This document shows, one piece after another, positions 50,208 to 59,118 of a DNA stretch of 64,000 bases. The stretch is from assembly GCA_965246995.1 (NCBI GenBank), contig OZ252008.1:3038001-3102000 (forward strand). Reading direction: 5' to 3'. How positions within the stretch are numbered: the first letter of the stretch is position 1; every line of letters starts with the position of its first letter. The notes below the pieces were generated by a model. The model ran no database searches, had not been told where the DNA came from, and was given only the letters and a program-made list of their open reading frames with translations. The position numbers were made by a program, and so were the translations under genes. This DNA comes from VXRJ01 sp965246995 (GTDB lineage: Bacteria > Acidobacteriota > Vicinamibacteria > Vicinamibacterales > UBA8438).

Positions 50208-51284
50208 TCAGCCACCCCAGCCGATATCACCCCACGGGCGCGGCACAAAGAGCGCCTCGAACAGCCGAACGGCGTACCGGTCCGTCATTCCGGCCAGGAA
50301 GTCCTTCGTCGCGACATCGACACCATCCCGCTCGAGGGTACGGGTGTCGAGAAATCGTTCCGGATCCTCCCGCACTTTTTGCCACAGGCCGGTGAGGATA
50401 TCGTGCGCTTTTCGCAGTTCTCCTGCGGCAGCATGGCTTTCGTAGACCGAGTGGTGCAGAAACGAGCGCAGTTCGATGGTCGCCTGCAGCATCGCCGGGC
50501 TCATGTCCACCTCGGGTGAGGCAGCCTCGAGCCGATCCTGTGTGCGGTGGACCACATCGGTCACCATGCGTCCGATCCGCTCCGACGAGTGGTCGCCAAG
50601 CACCTCGATCGGGCCGGCCGGCAGGTCTCCGGGCCGCAACAGCCCGGCGCGCACCGCGTCATCGATGTCGTGGTTCACGTAAGCGATGATGTCGGCGACC
50701 CGCGCGACCTGCCCCTCGAGTGTCGCTGCACGCTGATGGGGTGCGGCCCCGACCGGCAGGCCGTCTTTCCCCTTCGAGTGGCGGGCGATGCCGTTGCGAA
50801 CCTCCCAGGTAAGGTTCAGTCCTTCGCCATCGTGCTCGATCACGTTGACCACGCGCAGGCTCTGCTCGTAGTGATTGAAACCACCGGGACTGAGCACCTT
50901 CAGCACCCGCTCGCCGGTATGGCCGAACGGGGTGTGACCCAGGTCGTGGCCGAGCGCGATAGCCTCGGTCAACTCCTCGTTCAGCCGGAGCGCCTTGGCG
51001 ATGGTCCGCGCGATCTGCGACACCTCGAGCGTATGCGTCAACCGCGTCCGGTAGTGATCTCCAGCCGGCGCGAAGAAGACTTGTGTCTTGTGCTTCAGCC
51101 GGCGGAAGGCCTTCGAGTGGATGATCCGGTCGCGGTCACGCTGGAAGGCCGGACGAACCGGGTCTTCGGGCTCAGGACGCAACCGCCCGCGCGTCCGGCT
51201 GCTGAACGACGCCGCGGGTGAAAGCGTCGCGTCTTCCCGCGCCTCGAGCTGAATGCGAAGCGACGATTCCTGCGCAATGGTCAC
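50208..51284 (-). CDS. dgt: dGTP triphosphohydrolase-like protein (HD domain)
   Basis: 358 residues. HD-domain metal motif DHYRTRLTHTLEVSQIARTIAKAL and AIALGHDLGHTPFGHTGERVL, then FNHYEQSLRVVNVIE and ADIIAYVNHDIDDAVRAGLL. This is the short Dgt-2 type found in most bacteria, which hydrolyses dNTPs to nucleoside and triphosphate. The GTG overlaps the miaA stop (GTGA). Confidence 0.92.
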   Translation of the reverse strand: MTIAQESSLRIQLEAREDATLSPAASFSSRTRGRLRPEPEDPVRPAFQRDRDRIIHSKAFRRLKHKTQVFFAPAGDHYRTRLTHTLEVSQIARTIAKALRLNEELTEAIALGHDLGHTPFGHTGERVLKVLSPGGFNHYEQSLRVVNVIEHDGEGLNLTWEVRNGIARHSKGKDGLPVGAAPHQRAATLEGQVARVADIIAYVNHDIDDAVRAGLLRPGDLPAGPIEVLGDHSSERIGRMVTDVVHRTQDRLEAASPEVDMSPAMLQATIELRSFLHHSVYESHAAAGELRKAHDILTGLWQKVREDPERFLDTRTLERDGVDVATKDFLAGMTDRYAVRLFEALFVPRPWGDIGWGG

Positions 51285-52246
51285 GCGCTACGCACCCTTG
51301 GTGTCGTCTCCAGACTATCCATCAGCGCCAACGCCTCGTCGAGTGCCGCGGGATGATCGCCCGGGTGCGCCATCCAGTGCACATCCGGCTCCTTCCGGAA
51401 CCAGATCAACTGCCGGCGCGCATAGCGGCGGTTCTCCTGTGCGATCAGCGCGCGCGTCGCCGCTTCGTCGCGTACGCCATTCAGGCATTCGAGCGCCTGG
51501 CGGTAAACCAGGCCGGTGAACGGATGCGACGACGGGGGCACCCCCGAAGCGAGCAACGATCGCATCTCTTCGAGCAACCCCCCCTTGAACTGCCGATCGA
51601 CCCGCGCCGAAACGCGGCGCGCCGTCTCGTCCGCCGGCAGCCGCAGCCCAAGTGTCAACAGATCGTACTCCGCGAGCGGACGGCGCGTGGCGGCGAAGTG
51701 TTCGGTAAGCGGTCGCCCCGTCAGGAAATACACCTCGAGGGCTCGGACGAGCCGCTTCCGGTCGTGGAGTTGAATCCGCTGCCCCGAGGGCGGATCGAGC
51801 CGGGCGACCATGCGGTGCAGCCAGGCGTCGCCCCGCCGTTCGGCAATTCGCTCGAGCCGGCGGCGCAGCGCCTCGTTCCGGCCCGGGCCATCGAAAAGTC
51901 CGCGCGTCACCGCACGGTAGTAGAAACCGGTCCCCCCGGCCAGCACGGGCGTTCGCCCACGGGCCGTGATCGCCCGGATCGCCGCAGACGCTTCGCGGAC
52001 ATAGCGGGCGGCGGAATAGCACTCGACCGGATCGGCAACATCGATCAGGTGATGCGGCACGCCGTCGCGCAGCGCGACCGGCGGCTTGTCGGTACCGATA
52101 TCGAAACCGCGATAGACCGCGGTCGAATCACAGCTGACCACCTCGCCGCCAAGGCGCCGGGCGAGCCCGACCGCGAGCGCGCTCTTGCCAGTCGCGGTGG
52201 GACCGACGACGGCGATCAGGCGGGGGCGGTCCGACGCCCCGGTCAT
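51281..52246 (-). CDS. miaA: tRNA dimethylallyltransferase MiaA
   Basis: Prenylates A37 of tRNAs reading U-starting codons. 321 residues: Walker-type GPTATGKSALAVGLARRLGGEVVSCDSTAVYRGFDIGTDKP, PHHLIDVADPVECYSAARY, VLAGGTGFYYRAVTRGLF and C-terminal RYARRQLIWFRKEPDVHW. The ATG at 52246 overlaps the stop of a 31-codon ORF, so it is taken as the start instead of the GTG two codons upstream. Confidence 0.94.
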   Translation of the reverse strand: MTGASDRPRLIAVVGPTATGKSALAVGLARRLGGEVVSCDSTAVYRGFDIGTDKPPVALRDGVPHHLIDVADPVECYSAARYVREASAAIRAITARGRTPVLAGGTGFYYRAVTRGLFDGPGRNEALRRRLERIAERRGDAWLHRMVARLDPPSGQRIQLHDRKRLVRALEVYFLTGRPLTEHFAATRRPLAEYDLLTLGLRLPADETARRVSARVDRQFKGGLLEEMRSLLASGVPPSSHPFTGLVYRQALECLNGVRDEAATRALIAQENRRYARRQLIWFRKEPDVHWMAHPGDHPAALDEALALMDSLETTPRVRSA

Positions 52247-52338
52247 GACCACCGGTACAGGATCCAGGCGATCATCCCCGCCAGCAGAAGCACCCAGCCG
52301 ATCAGTTGCGTGCGCGTCGGCAGCGGCATAGGGGCCAT
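52243..52338 (-). CDS. 31-residue single-pass membrane peptide (new small ORF)
   Basis: ATG at 52338 with AGGTG five bases before it, TGA at 52243-52245 overlapping the miaA ATG (ATGA). The product begins MAPMPLPTRTQ, has one hydrophobic segment (LIGWVLLLAGMIAWIL) and ends YRWS. Its ribosome site, short gap (19 bases) from the TonB-type gene and coupled stop suggest it is translated. No family recognised. Confidence 0.6.
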   Translation of the reverse strand: MAPMPLPTRTQLIGWVLLLAGMIAWILYRWS

Positions 52339-52357
52339 GAGCACCTGATCCGGCCGG

Positions 52358-53569
52358 TCAGACCGGTGGAGATTCGTTGAAGAAGAACGTGACCGTGAAG
52401 AAACAGTTCTCGCCCGGATAGTCGTCCGGCAGCGGCTGCGTCGGGTTGGAGGTCGCCAACGCGTTGAACGCAGAGTTAGTGAACGCGTCGAGCCCTGCCG
52501 GCTTGACTATCGTGAGGTCGGTCATCGAGCCGTCGCGCTGGATGTAGAACGTCATGACCACGTTGCCATGCAGCGACCGCGACATGACCGCGTACGGGAT
52601 GAACCAGTTCCGGCGGACCTGCGCGACGAACCGCCGGACCCAGGGACCGAAGTCTGCGCCGCGCGAGTCGAACTGAATCTCCGGGCCGAACTGCCCCGTA
52701 TCGCCACGCCGGTTGGAGAAGCTCTCGCGCAACGCGTAGCGCCCCAGGTCCCGCATCGCGCGTCCCACGAGGCCATCTGCCCGCCGGTCGATGAGGGGAT
52801 CGAACGGATCCGGATCATTGGGCGCCTCGGTGCGACGCCCGCCGGGTGGCTGCAGAGTGCCGTCGGCCAGCGCCTCCGCCGGCTGCTCCTCGGCACCAGG
52901 TTCATCCGCATCCAGGTCCTCGACCTCCGCGTCCGCCAGATCCGGCTCGGGCTCCACCAGATCCTCCACGGGATCGTCGGCCGTTCCGTCAGCGCCCTGC
53001 GTAGCGTCGACGGTCTCGGCATCAGCCTGAGGATCCTCGATCGGCTCCCCTGCCTCAGCCGCCGACAGCATTTCCGGTGGATCGGCATCCGGAAGGAACT
53101 CGGCGTCCCCGAGTAGGCCGTCCGGGTCGGGATTGAATCCGTCCTGCGGATTCTCCGCGATGATGAAGTTGCGGGAATTGCCCTCCGCGGTCGGGAGGGG
53201 GTTCAGTGGATCGTCGGATGCCGTGGGAGACTGCGCCACTCGGTCCCGGTCGGATAGCGGTGCATCGGGGCGCGGCGCCTCTTGCAGTTCCATCTCGACA
53301 CGCGGCTGGATGAAGACGAATGTCGGCCGGTCGGCGGCGGCGGCCGCGACTGCGTCCGCCATCGCCTGGGCTTGCTGCTCCTGCAGCTCCGCGAGACGTG
53401 CCGCCCGAAGCTCCTGCGTCTCCTGGACCCAGTCCAGCTGCGGGATGAAGACAAGGAGTCCCAGAACGAACAGGTGCGCGAAAAGGGAGAGGAGGGCCTG
53501 CTCCCGCCAGGACATTGCCGGTTCTAGTCCCGGCGTGTCGAAGTAGCGGTCCTCGAAGTCGAAGATCAT
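52358..53569 (-). CDS. TonB C-terminal-domain protein (energy transducer-like)
   Basis: 403 residues: short cytoplasmic N-terminus, one membrane helix (ALLSLFAHLFVLGLLVFI, ~residues 25-43), a coiled-coil-like Ala/Gln/Glu stretch, a long acidic Pro/Asp/Glu-rich periplasmic linker (~100-250), and a TonB C-terminal domain with WVRRFVAQVRRNWFIPY and GNVVMTFYIQRDGSMTDLTIVKPAGLDAFTNSAFNAL. The TonB/TolA-like end probably contacts outer-membrane proteins. ExbB/ExbD are not adjacent. Its ATG overlaps the ubiE/menG stop. Confidence 0.85.
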   Translation of the reverse strand: MIFDFEDRYFDTPGLEPAMSWREQALLSLFAHLFVLGLLVFIPQLDWVQETQELRAARLAELQEQQAQAMADAVAAAAADRPTFVFIQPRVEMELQEAPRPDAPLSDRDRVAQSPTASDDPLNPLPTAEGNSRNFIIAENPQDGFNPDPDGLLGDAEFLPDADPPEMLSAAEAGEPIEDPQADAETVDATQGADGTADDPVEDLVEPEPDLADAEVEDLDADEPGAEEQPAEALADGTLQPPGGRRTEAPNDPDPFDPLIDRRADGLVGRAMRDLGRYALRESFSNRRGDTGQFGPEIQFDSRGADFGPWVRRFVAQVRRNWFIPYAVMSRSLHGNVVMTFYIQRDGSMTDLTIVKPAGLDAFTNSAFNALATSNPTQPLPDDYPGENCFFTVTFFFNESPPV

Positions 53570-54369
53570 GTTGTCTGGACCGATTCGACCGTCACACGAT
53601 TATAGCCCTCTCCGGAGTTCCGCACGGCGGTGTAGAGATAGACGATACCGCACTGGAGGGGCCGTGCCGCCACCGCGTCGAATCCGGCCCCCTCGAGCAT
53701 GCGTAGAAACGCATCGCCGCTCGGGAACTGACCCACCGATGCCGGCAGGTAGGCGTAGGCGCTGTCGTGCCGGGAAACAAGTCGGCCAAGGGCCGGAAGC
53801 ACGCTACGGAAGTACCAGGCGTAGAGCGCGCGCAGGCCCGGGATCGTGGGCATCCCGAACTCCAGGATTGCGATTCGGCCGCCCGGGCGAACGACGCGGT
53901 GCAGTTCCGCCAGCGCCTGTCCCGGACTCTCCACGTTGCGGATGCCGAAAGCGATCGTGGCGGCGTCGACCGATCCGTCCGGCATCGGCACTTGGGTCGC
54001 ATCGCTGCGGACAAGTTGCACGCGGTCGAGCAGTCCGCGCTGCGCCAGCTTGGACCGGCCGCGCGCAAGCATTGCGCCAGCGAAGTCTATCCCCACGACG
54101 CGGGACGCACCCCGTCCCCCGCTTGCGCCGGCCGCCAGGGCGATTGCGAGATCGGCGGTACCCGTGCAGCCGTCGAGCACCATCTCGTTGCCCGTCAGTT
54201 CGAGGGCTCGGACGGCGAGCGCGCGCCAACGGCGGTCGAGGCCCGCACTCAGCAGGTGGTTGAGCAGATCGTAACGGCCGGCGATCGCATCGAACATGCC
54301 GGCGATCTGTCCGGCCGACTTGTCGAGCGTGGGGTCTGCCGCCGGCCGATCCGTCACGGCGCCGATCAT
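53566..54369 (-). CDS. ubiE: Demethylmenaquinone/ubiquinone methyltransferase (UbiE/MenG)
   Basis: C-methyltransferase at the last step of menaquinone synthesis. 267 residues: MFDAIAGRYDLLNHLLSAGLDRRWR (UbiE signature), SAM motif VLDGCTGTADLAIALA, VPMPDGSVDAATIAFGIRNV and GRIAILEFGMPTIPGLRALYAWYF. In this futalosine context it should act on demethylmenaquinone, so MenG would be the functional name. Confidence 0.92.
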   Translation of the reverse strand: MIGAVTDRPAADPTLDKSAGQIAGMFDAIAGRYDLLNHLLSAGLDRRWRALAVRALELTGNEMVLDGCTGTADLAIALAAGASGGRGASRVVGIDFAGAMLARGRSKLAQRGLLDRVQLVRSDATQVPMPDGSVDAATIAFGIRNVESPGQALAELHRVVRPGGRIAILEFGMPTIPGLRALYAWYFRSVLPALGRLVSRHDSAYAYLPASVGQFPSGDAFLRMLEGAGFDAVAARPLQCGIVYLYTAVRNSGEGYNRVTVESVQTT

Positions 54370-54980
54370 CCGTTCCAGGCGGGATAGAGCTGGTGTTCCA
54401 TGTCCAGGGCTGAGAGGATCTTGCCCGCCAGGAAGTCGGCCAGATCATCCAGGGTGCGCGGCTGCTGGTAGAAGGCCGGCATCGCCGGCAGCAAGTGCGC
54501 GCCCGCCTCGGCGCACGCCACCATGTTGCGGAGTTGCGGCAGGCTCATCGGCGTCTCGCGTGGCACCAGCACCAGTCGCCGGCGTTCCTTGAGCATCACG
54601 TCGGCCGCCCGTTCGATCAGGTTGCGGGACAGGCCGTGCGCGACACCCGCCAGTGTCTTCATCGAACAGGGAACGATCACCATCGCATCGCACGGATGAC
54701 TGCCACTGGCGATCGACGCGCCGAGGCTCCGGTTGCGGTGCGCGGTGAACGTGGCGCTACCGGAAAGCGTGACGCCGTACCGCGAGGCGAGGTAGATCGG
54801 CAGGGCGTCGACCGTGGCGTCGGCACCCAACTCCTCACGCAGCAGGCGATGACCGTAGTCCGACACCACGAGCTCTATCTCCGCGCCGGCGTCGATCAGC
54901 GCGGCGAGCGTGCGGACGGCGTACAGGGCGCCGCTCGCGCCCGTGATTCCCACCACCACCCGCATCGGTCGTCCGGACAT
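54366..54980 (-). CDS. ubiX: Flavin prenyltransferase UbiX (MqnD-pathway partner)
   Basis: 204 residues: RVVVGITGASGALYAVRTLAAL, LVVSDYGHRLLREELG, GSHPCDAMVIVPCSMKTLAGVAHGLSRNLIERAADVMLKERRRLVLVPRETPMS and AMPAFYQQPRTLDDLADFLAGKILSAL. Makes the prenylated-FMN cofactor used by UbiD-type decarboxylases, needed to decarboxylate the ring carboxyl in the futalosine pathway. The ATG at 54980 has AGGTGG before it. Confidence 0.93.
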   Translation of the reverse strand: MSGRPMRVVVGITGASGALYAVRTLAALIDAGAEIELVVSDYGHRLLREELGADATVDALPIYLASRYGVTLSGSATFTAHRNRSLGASIASGSHPCDAMVIVPCSMKTLAGVAHGLSRNLIERAADVMLKERRRLVLVPRETPMSLPQLRNMVACAEAGAHLLPAMPAFYQQPRTLDDLADFLAGKILSALDMEHQLYPAWNG

Positions 54981-54990
54981 GTGCCACCTG

Positions 54991-55845
54991 TCAGCTATGC
55001 AGGGCCAGCGCAGTCGCCGCGAAGTAGAGGATACCGACGTAGCCATTCATGTCGAATGCCTGCTTCACGCGCGACAGATCCGAGGAACTGACGAGCGACT
55101 GCTCGTAAGCGAGGAGCACCGCCACGCCAGCCACCCCTCCCAGATAGATTGGCCCGAGCGCGGTGAGCCAGGCGAGCGACGCCAGCGCGACAACCGTTGC
55201 GAGGTGAAACAGGCGCGAGAGCTGGAGCGCACGTTCGACGCCGAAGCGCGCGGGAATGGACCGGAGGCCCTGCTGTCGATCGAAGTCGAGATCCTCGCAG
55301 GCATAGATCACGTCGAACCCTGCGACCCACATGCCAGTAGCGAGAGCCAGCAGCCAGGGCTGCCACGCAAGGAGCTGCCCTCCTGCCGCGAGCCATCCCC
55401 CTACCGGCGCGACGGCCAGAGCCAGGCCGAGAAAGAGCTGCGTGTACGTCGTGTACCGCTTTGCGAGCGAGTACCAGAAAACGATCCCGAGGGCGAGTGG
55501 CGAGAGCGTGAAACAGAGCATGCCGAGCGGCCACGTCGATGCGATGAAAGCGGCCGTAGCGAACACGACAATCGTCGTCGCCTCGACGCGCGACACTCGA
55601 CCGCGAGGAATCTCGCGCCCCGCGGTCCGAGGGTTGAGCGCGTCAAATCGGGCATCCACCAACCGATTGAACGCCATCGCCGCGGTCCGTGCGGTGAACA
55701 TCGCGACGACGATCCAGCCCGCGCGCGCCCAGGTCAACTCAGCCACCTGCCCCGCCAACAGTGCGCCGGTCAAGGCAAACGGCAGGGCGAAAACGGTGTG
55801 ACTGAACCGGACGAACGAACCGTAGGTACGGAGTCGCGTCAACAT
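54991..55845 (-). CDS. ubiA: UbiA-family prenyltransferase (MqnP/UbiA type)
   Basis: 284-residue multi-pass membrane enzyme that prenylates the aromatic acid precursor. Asp-rich motifs: NRLVDARFDALNPRTAGREIPRG and ACEDLDFDRQQGLRSIPARFG. Eight or more hydrophobic segments. Because the neighbours are futalosine genes, the substrate is probably 1,4-dihydroxy-6-naphthoate (MqnP role) rather than 4-hydroxybenzoate. The ATG overlaps the preceding stop (ATGTTGA). Confidence 0.9.
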   Translation of the reverse strand: MLTRLRTYGSFVRFSHTVFALPFALTGALLAGQVAELTWARAGWIVVAMFTARTAAMAFNRLVDARFDALNPRTAGREIPRGRVSRVEATTIVVFATAAFIASTWPLGMLCFTLSPLALGIVFWYSLAKRYTTYTQLFLGLALAVAPVGGWLAAGGQLLAWQPWLLALATGMWVAGFDVIYACEDLDFDRQQGLRSIPARFGVERALQLSRLFHLATVVALASLAWLTALGPIYLGGVAGVAVLLAYEQSLVSSSDLSRVKQAFDMNGYVGILYFAATALALHS

Positions 55846-57077
55846 CGGTGCATCTCGACCCAGGCAACCTGCTCCGGCTCGATCCCGTGCACCAGGTATT
55901 GTTCCACATCGTCCGGAACGGCGGACAGATCGACCGCAATCAGCGCGGCCCGGCGGCCCGGTGCGATCGCCCCCAGCGTACGGTCCCGTCCGAGCGCGGC
56001 GGCGCCATCGAGCGTCGCGCTTCGGAGCAGCCGCGACGCCGATACTGCAGGCGCGAGACGATGCAGTTCCGCCAGTTCCGCAAAGAGATTCAGATCCGGT
56101 GTGCTCGCCAGGCTGTCTGTGCCGATCGCCACCCGGACGCCGGAGGCATAGAAGTCGGCAACGGGCGGCGTGCCCGCGCCGGTCCACCGATTGCTCCGGG
56201 GACAGGTAACGAGGGTCGTACCCGCCACGGCAAGCCGCGACAGATCGTTCGGTCCAAGCTGCACGCCATGCACCATCAGCGTGTCTTCGCGCAGCCAGCC
56301 GAGCGTCGCGAGATAGTCGACGGGACCTGTCCCCGGCGGCTTCCACGCCGGATCCCACCGGCCCCGCGCCTCCAGCATCGCGCGCCAGGGGCCGCCGCCG
56401 TCCCGCAGGAAATCGACCTCCTCGCGCGATTCAGCGAGGTGAACCGTGCGCGGGCCGGGCAGATGCGTCACCAGTGCCTGGAAGAGCGCCGCCGAGACCG
56501 AGTACGGGGCATGCGCGGCTCCGCGCACCACTACGCGATCGCCCGCGTCGCCGGACGAACCCTCCGCGATCTCCCCGGCTAGTCGATGGGCGATGGCACC
56601 GGCCTCTTCCGACCCGACATCGAAACCAATCTGCTCGCGAAAGCAGACCGCGTCGACCGGTCCCGTTTCCAGCGCCGGGAGCGCCGCCCGGGTGTTGCCG
56701 ACATCGCCCACGAGGATGGTGCCCGCCGCATGCGCCTGCGCGACAGCGCGGGGGATGGCCTCCGTACGGAGACCGCCCTCTCCAATGACCCGTTCTACCA
56801 ACGCCCGCGCCCAGGCGGGCATCGACTCCGCCGGAGGGGAAGCGTCACGGTGCCCCGACAGTTCCAGGTGCACGTGCGCATTGACGAGCCCGGGCAGGAG
56901 CGCAACGTTGCCCAGGTCCAACTCTCCCGCGGATGCCTCCGAGGAGCCGGAAACGCCGGGACCGCCGACGGCGCGGATGGTGTCGCCGGCAACGTCGACC
57001 CAGCCGTCGCGGATCGGTGGCGCCGTGATCGGCAGGATCCAGCGAGCGCGGCAGCGAACCCCGCCCCCTGAGCGCAT
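55839..57077 (-). CDS. mqnX: Amidohydrolase, probable aminofutalosine deaminase
   Basis: 412 residues of the TIM-barrel amidohydrolase fold: metal motif NAHVHLEL, HAPYSVSAALFQAL, HLAESREEVDFL, HGVQLG and catalytic Asp in GTDSLASTPDLNLFAEL. These match the adenosine-deaminase-like subgroup that deaminates 6-amino-6-deoxyfutalosine. Its place beside mqnC and mqnA supports MqnX; a related guanine/TRZ-type deaminase cannot be fully excluded. ATG at 57077 touches the mqnC stop. Confidence 0.8.
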   Translation of the reverse strand: MRSGGGVRCRARWILPITAPPIRDGWVDVAGDTIRAVGGPGVSGSSEASAGELDLGNVALLPGLVNAHVHLELSGHRDASPPAESMPAWARALVERVIGEGGLRTEAIPRAVAQAHAAGTILVGDVGNTRAALPALETGPVDAVCFREQIGFDVGSEEAGAIAHRLAGEIAEGSSGDAGDRVVVRGAAHAPYSVSAALFQALVTHLPGPRTVHLAESREEVDFLRDGGGPWRAMLEARGRWDPAWKPPGTGPVDYLATLGWLREDTLMVHGVQLGPNDLSRLAVAGTTLVTCPRSNRWTGAGTPPVADFYASGVRVAIGTDSLASTPDLNLFAELAELHRLAPAVSASRLLRSATLDGAAALGRDRTLGAIAPGRRAALIAVDLSAVPDDVEQYLVHGIEPEQVAWVEMHRC

Positions 57078-58321
57078 CAAGCGCCAGCGCGCTGCTGCTT
57101 GCCGCTTCGGCTGCGCGCTTCGTAACGATGCAGCTCTGCCGGTACCGAGTCGTCGCCCGGCTCGCGCGCCGTCGCCAGTTCGGTCATCCGCGGCACGGCC
57201 TGCTCGCGGAAGAACGGATCACCCAGCACGGCATACTCCATGTCACGCCGCTTCGGAATGAAGCCGGCATCCTCGATGTTCCGGACAATCTCCACTTCGT
57301 CCATGCAGTAAGCGGCGCCGGCGGCACGGACGACGTTCTCCTCGATCATCACGCTACCCATGTCGTTGGCGCCGTAGGCGAGGCTCAACTGCCCCACCTT
57401 CCCCCCCTGGGTCACCCACGATGCCTGCAGGTTCTCGACGTTGTCGAGGACGAGCCGCGCCAGGGCCAGAGTCCGGAGGTACTCGACACAGGTCGCCGTG
57501 TCGATCCGGCGGGTATCCGCCAACTCGGTGTGGTCCGGCTGGAAGCTCCAGGTGATGAACGCCGTGAAACCACCTGTCTCGTCCTGCAGCGCCCGGACTC
57601 GGAGCAGGTGCTCTATCCGCTCCTCGACCGTCTCGACCGTGCCGTACATCATCGTCGCCGTCGTTCGGAGCCCCGCCCGGTGCGCTGCTCGCATCACCGC
57701 AATCCACTCATCCGCTGTCGCCTTGCCGTCGCAGTGAAGCAGGCGGCGCACCCGGTCGACCAGGATTTCGGCGCCACCACCCGGAATACTGTCGAGGCCG
57801 GCCGCGATCAACCGGCCAATCACCTCCGGCACCGGAAGGTTGGACAGCCGCGACAGATGGATCACCTCGGGCGGCGAAAGCGCGTGCAACCGGAAGTCGG
57901 AGTAACGCTCCTTGACCGCCCGGAACAGATCCTCGTACCACGCAAGCGGCAGATCCGGGTTGTGCCCCCCCTGTAACAGCAGTTGCACGCCTCCCACGGC
58001 GATCGTCTCGTCGATCTTGGTGAAGAGCTCGTCGAACCCCAGGACGTAACCGTCCGCGGACCCGACGTTGCGGTAGAACGCGCAGAAGTTGCAGCGCGCC
58101 ACACAGACATTCGTGTAGTTGACGTTCCGGTCGATGATGTACGTGACGACACCGCCGGGATGGCGAACCGCACGCGCCCGATCAGCCAGCCGACCCAACT
58201 CGTGGGTCGGGAGTGCCCGGTAGAGGGAAAGCGCCTGGGCGGCGTCGAGCCTCTCGCCGTCGAGCAGTCGCGCTGCGGCGTGGTCGGCCGCCGTGCGATC
58301 CGCGCGCGAGCACCCGGTCAT
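57077..58321 (-). CDS. mqnC: Dehypoxanthine futalosine cyclase MqnC (radical SAM)
   Basis: 414 residues. Radical-SAM cysteines 73, 77 and 80 in NYTNVCVARCNFCAFYR, then GGVQLLLQGGHNPDLPLAWYEDLFRAVKERYSDFRLHALSPPEV (typical MqnC), GAEILVDRVR and SWVTQGGKVGQLSLAYGANDMGSVMIEENVVRAAG. It closes the spiro ring in menaquinone synthesis. The ATG overlaps the mqnA TGA. Confidence 0.93.
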   Translation of the reverse strand: MTGCSRADRTAADHAAARLLDGERLDAAQALSLYRALPTHELGRLADRARAVRHPGGVVTYIIDRNVNYTNVCVARCNFCAFYRNVGSADGYVLGFDELFTKIDETIAVGGVQLLLQGGHNPDLPLAWYEDLFRAVKERYSDFRLHALSPPEVIHLSRLSNLPVPEVIGRLIAAGLDSIPGGGAEILVDRVRRLLHCDGKATADEWIAVMRAAHRAGLRTTATMMYGTVETVEERIEHLLRVRALQDETGGFTAFITWSFQPDHTELADTRRIDTATCVEYLRTLALARLVLDNVENLQASWVTQGGKVGQLSLAYGANDMGSVMIEENVVRAAGAAYCMDEVEIVRNIEDAGFIPKRRDMEYAVLGDPFFREQAVPRMTELATAREPGDDSVPAELHRYEARSRSGKQQRAGA

Positions 58322-59118
58322 GATTCGAAGTAGCGGACGCTGTGGGTATCCGGTACCAGGTCGAGATCGGACGCCTCGGCGAAGAAGCGCTTCAACCCCG
58401 CGCGCGCCTCCGTGCCCATCGAAAACTGCACGTTGTCCTGCAGGTACGCCTCCGCGATCTCGGCCTGATCTTCCTCGTTCGGCCCATGGGTGGCGGCGAT
58501 CTCGTCCAGCGCGGCCACCCCTGCCGTCCGCGCGGCGCGCAGCGCTTCGATATGCGCCGGCGTCACGACGCCCGGGCGCCCCGCCCAGAACGCCCAGACG
58601 AACGGCAGGTTGGTCAGCCCCGTCCACTCCTCGCCCAGGTCGATCTTGTCCAGGTCGACTACGGTCTCGTGCTCGGTAAACAGGGCGGTATCGCCAATCA
58701 GCAGCGCCGCGTCGCACCGCTTCAGCATCTTCGGCAGATCGGGCTCCATGGTGTGGAATTGTGGTTCGATATCGAACGACTGCGCGCAGAGAATCCGGAG
58801 CAGCGCCACCGCGGTGCGCGAACTGGCATCGATAGCGATCGAGCGGATGGCGGTCGGCGGCCGGGTCGTAAAGAGCGCCACGGATGCCACCGGCCCGTCG
58901 GAGGCGACGGCAATGTCCGGAACGACGCGGTAGTCGGTGCCGCGGAGGTACTCGATGGACGGGATCAGCGCGAGGTCGACGGAGCCGCTGTGCAGCATCC
59001 CCGCCACTCGAGCCGGCACGTCATAACGGACCGAGAAGAGGTCGGATTGCGCCTCCAGGCCATGAACCAGGGGCCGGGCATTCAGGTACTCGACGGCGCC
59101 GACGCGAATCGCACTCAT
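58318..59118 (-). CDS. mqnA: Chorismate dehydratase MqnA
   Basis: 266 residues of the periplasmic-binding-protein-like MqnA fold: IRVGAVEYLNARPLVHGLE at the start, GSVDLALIPSIEYLRGTDYRVVPDIAVASDGPVASVALF, SRTAVALLRILC and WTGLTNLPFVWAFWAGRPGVV. Converts chorismate to 3-enolpyruvyl-benzoate, the first step of the futalosine route. ATG overlaps the upstream stop. Confidence 0.93.
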   Translation of the reverse strand: MSAIRVGAVEYLNARPLVHGLEAQSDLFSVRYDVPARVAGMLHSGSVDLALIPSIEYLRGTDYRVVPDIAVASDGPVASVALFTTRPPTAIRSIAIDASSRTAVALLRILCAQSFDIEPQFHTMEPDLPKMLKRCDAALLIGDTALFTEHETVVDLDKIDLGEEWTGLTNLPFVWAFWAGRPGVVTPAHIEALRAARTAGVAALDEIAATHGPNEEDQAEIAEAYLQDNVQFSMGTEARAGLKRFFAEASDLDLVPDTHSVRYFES

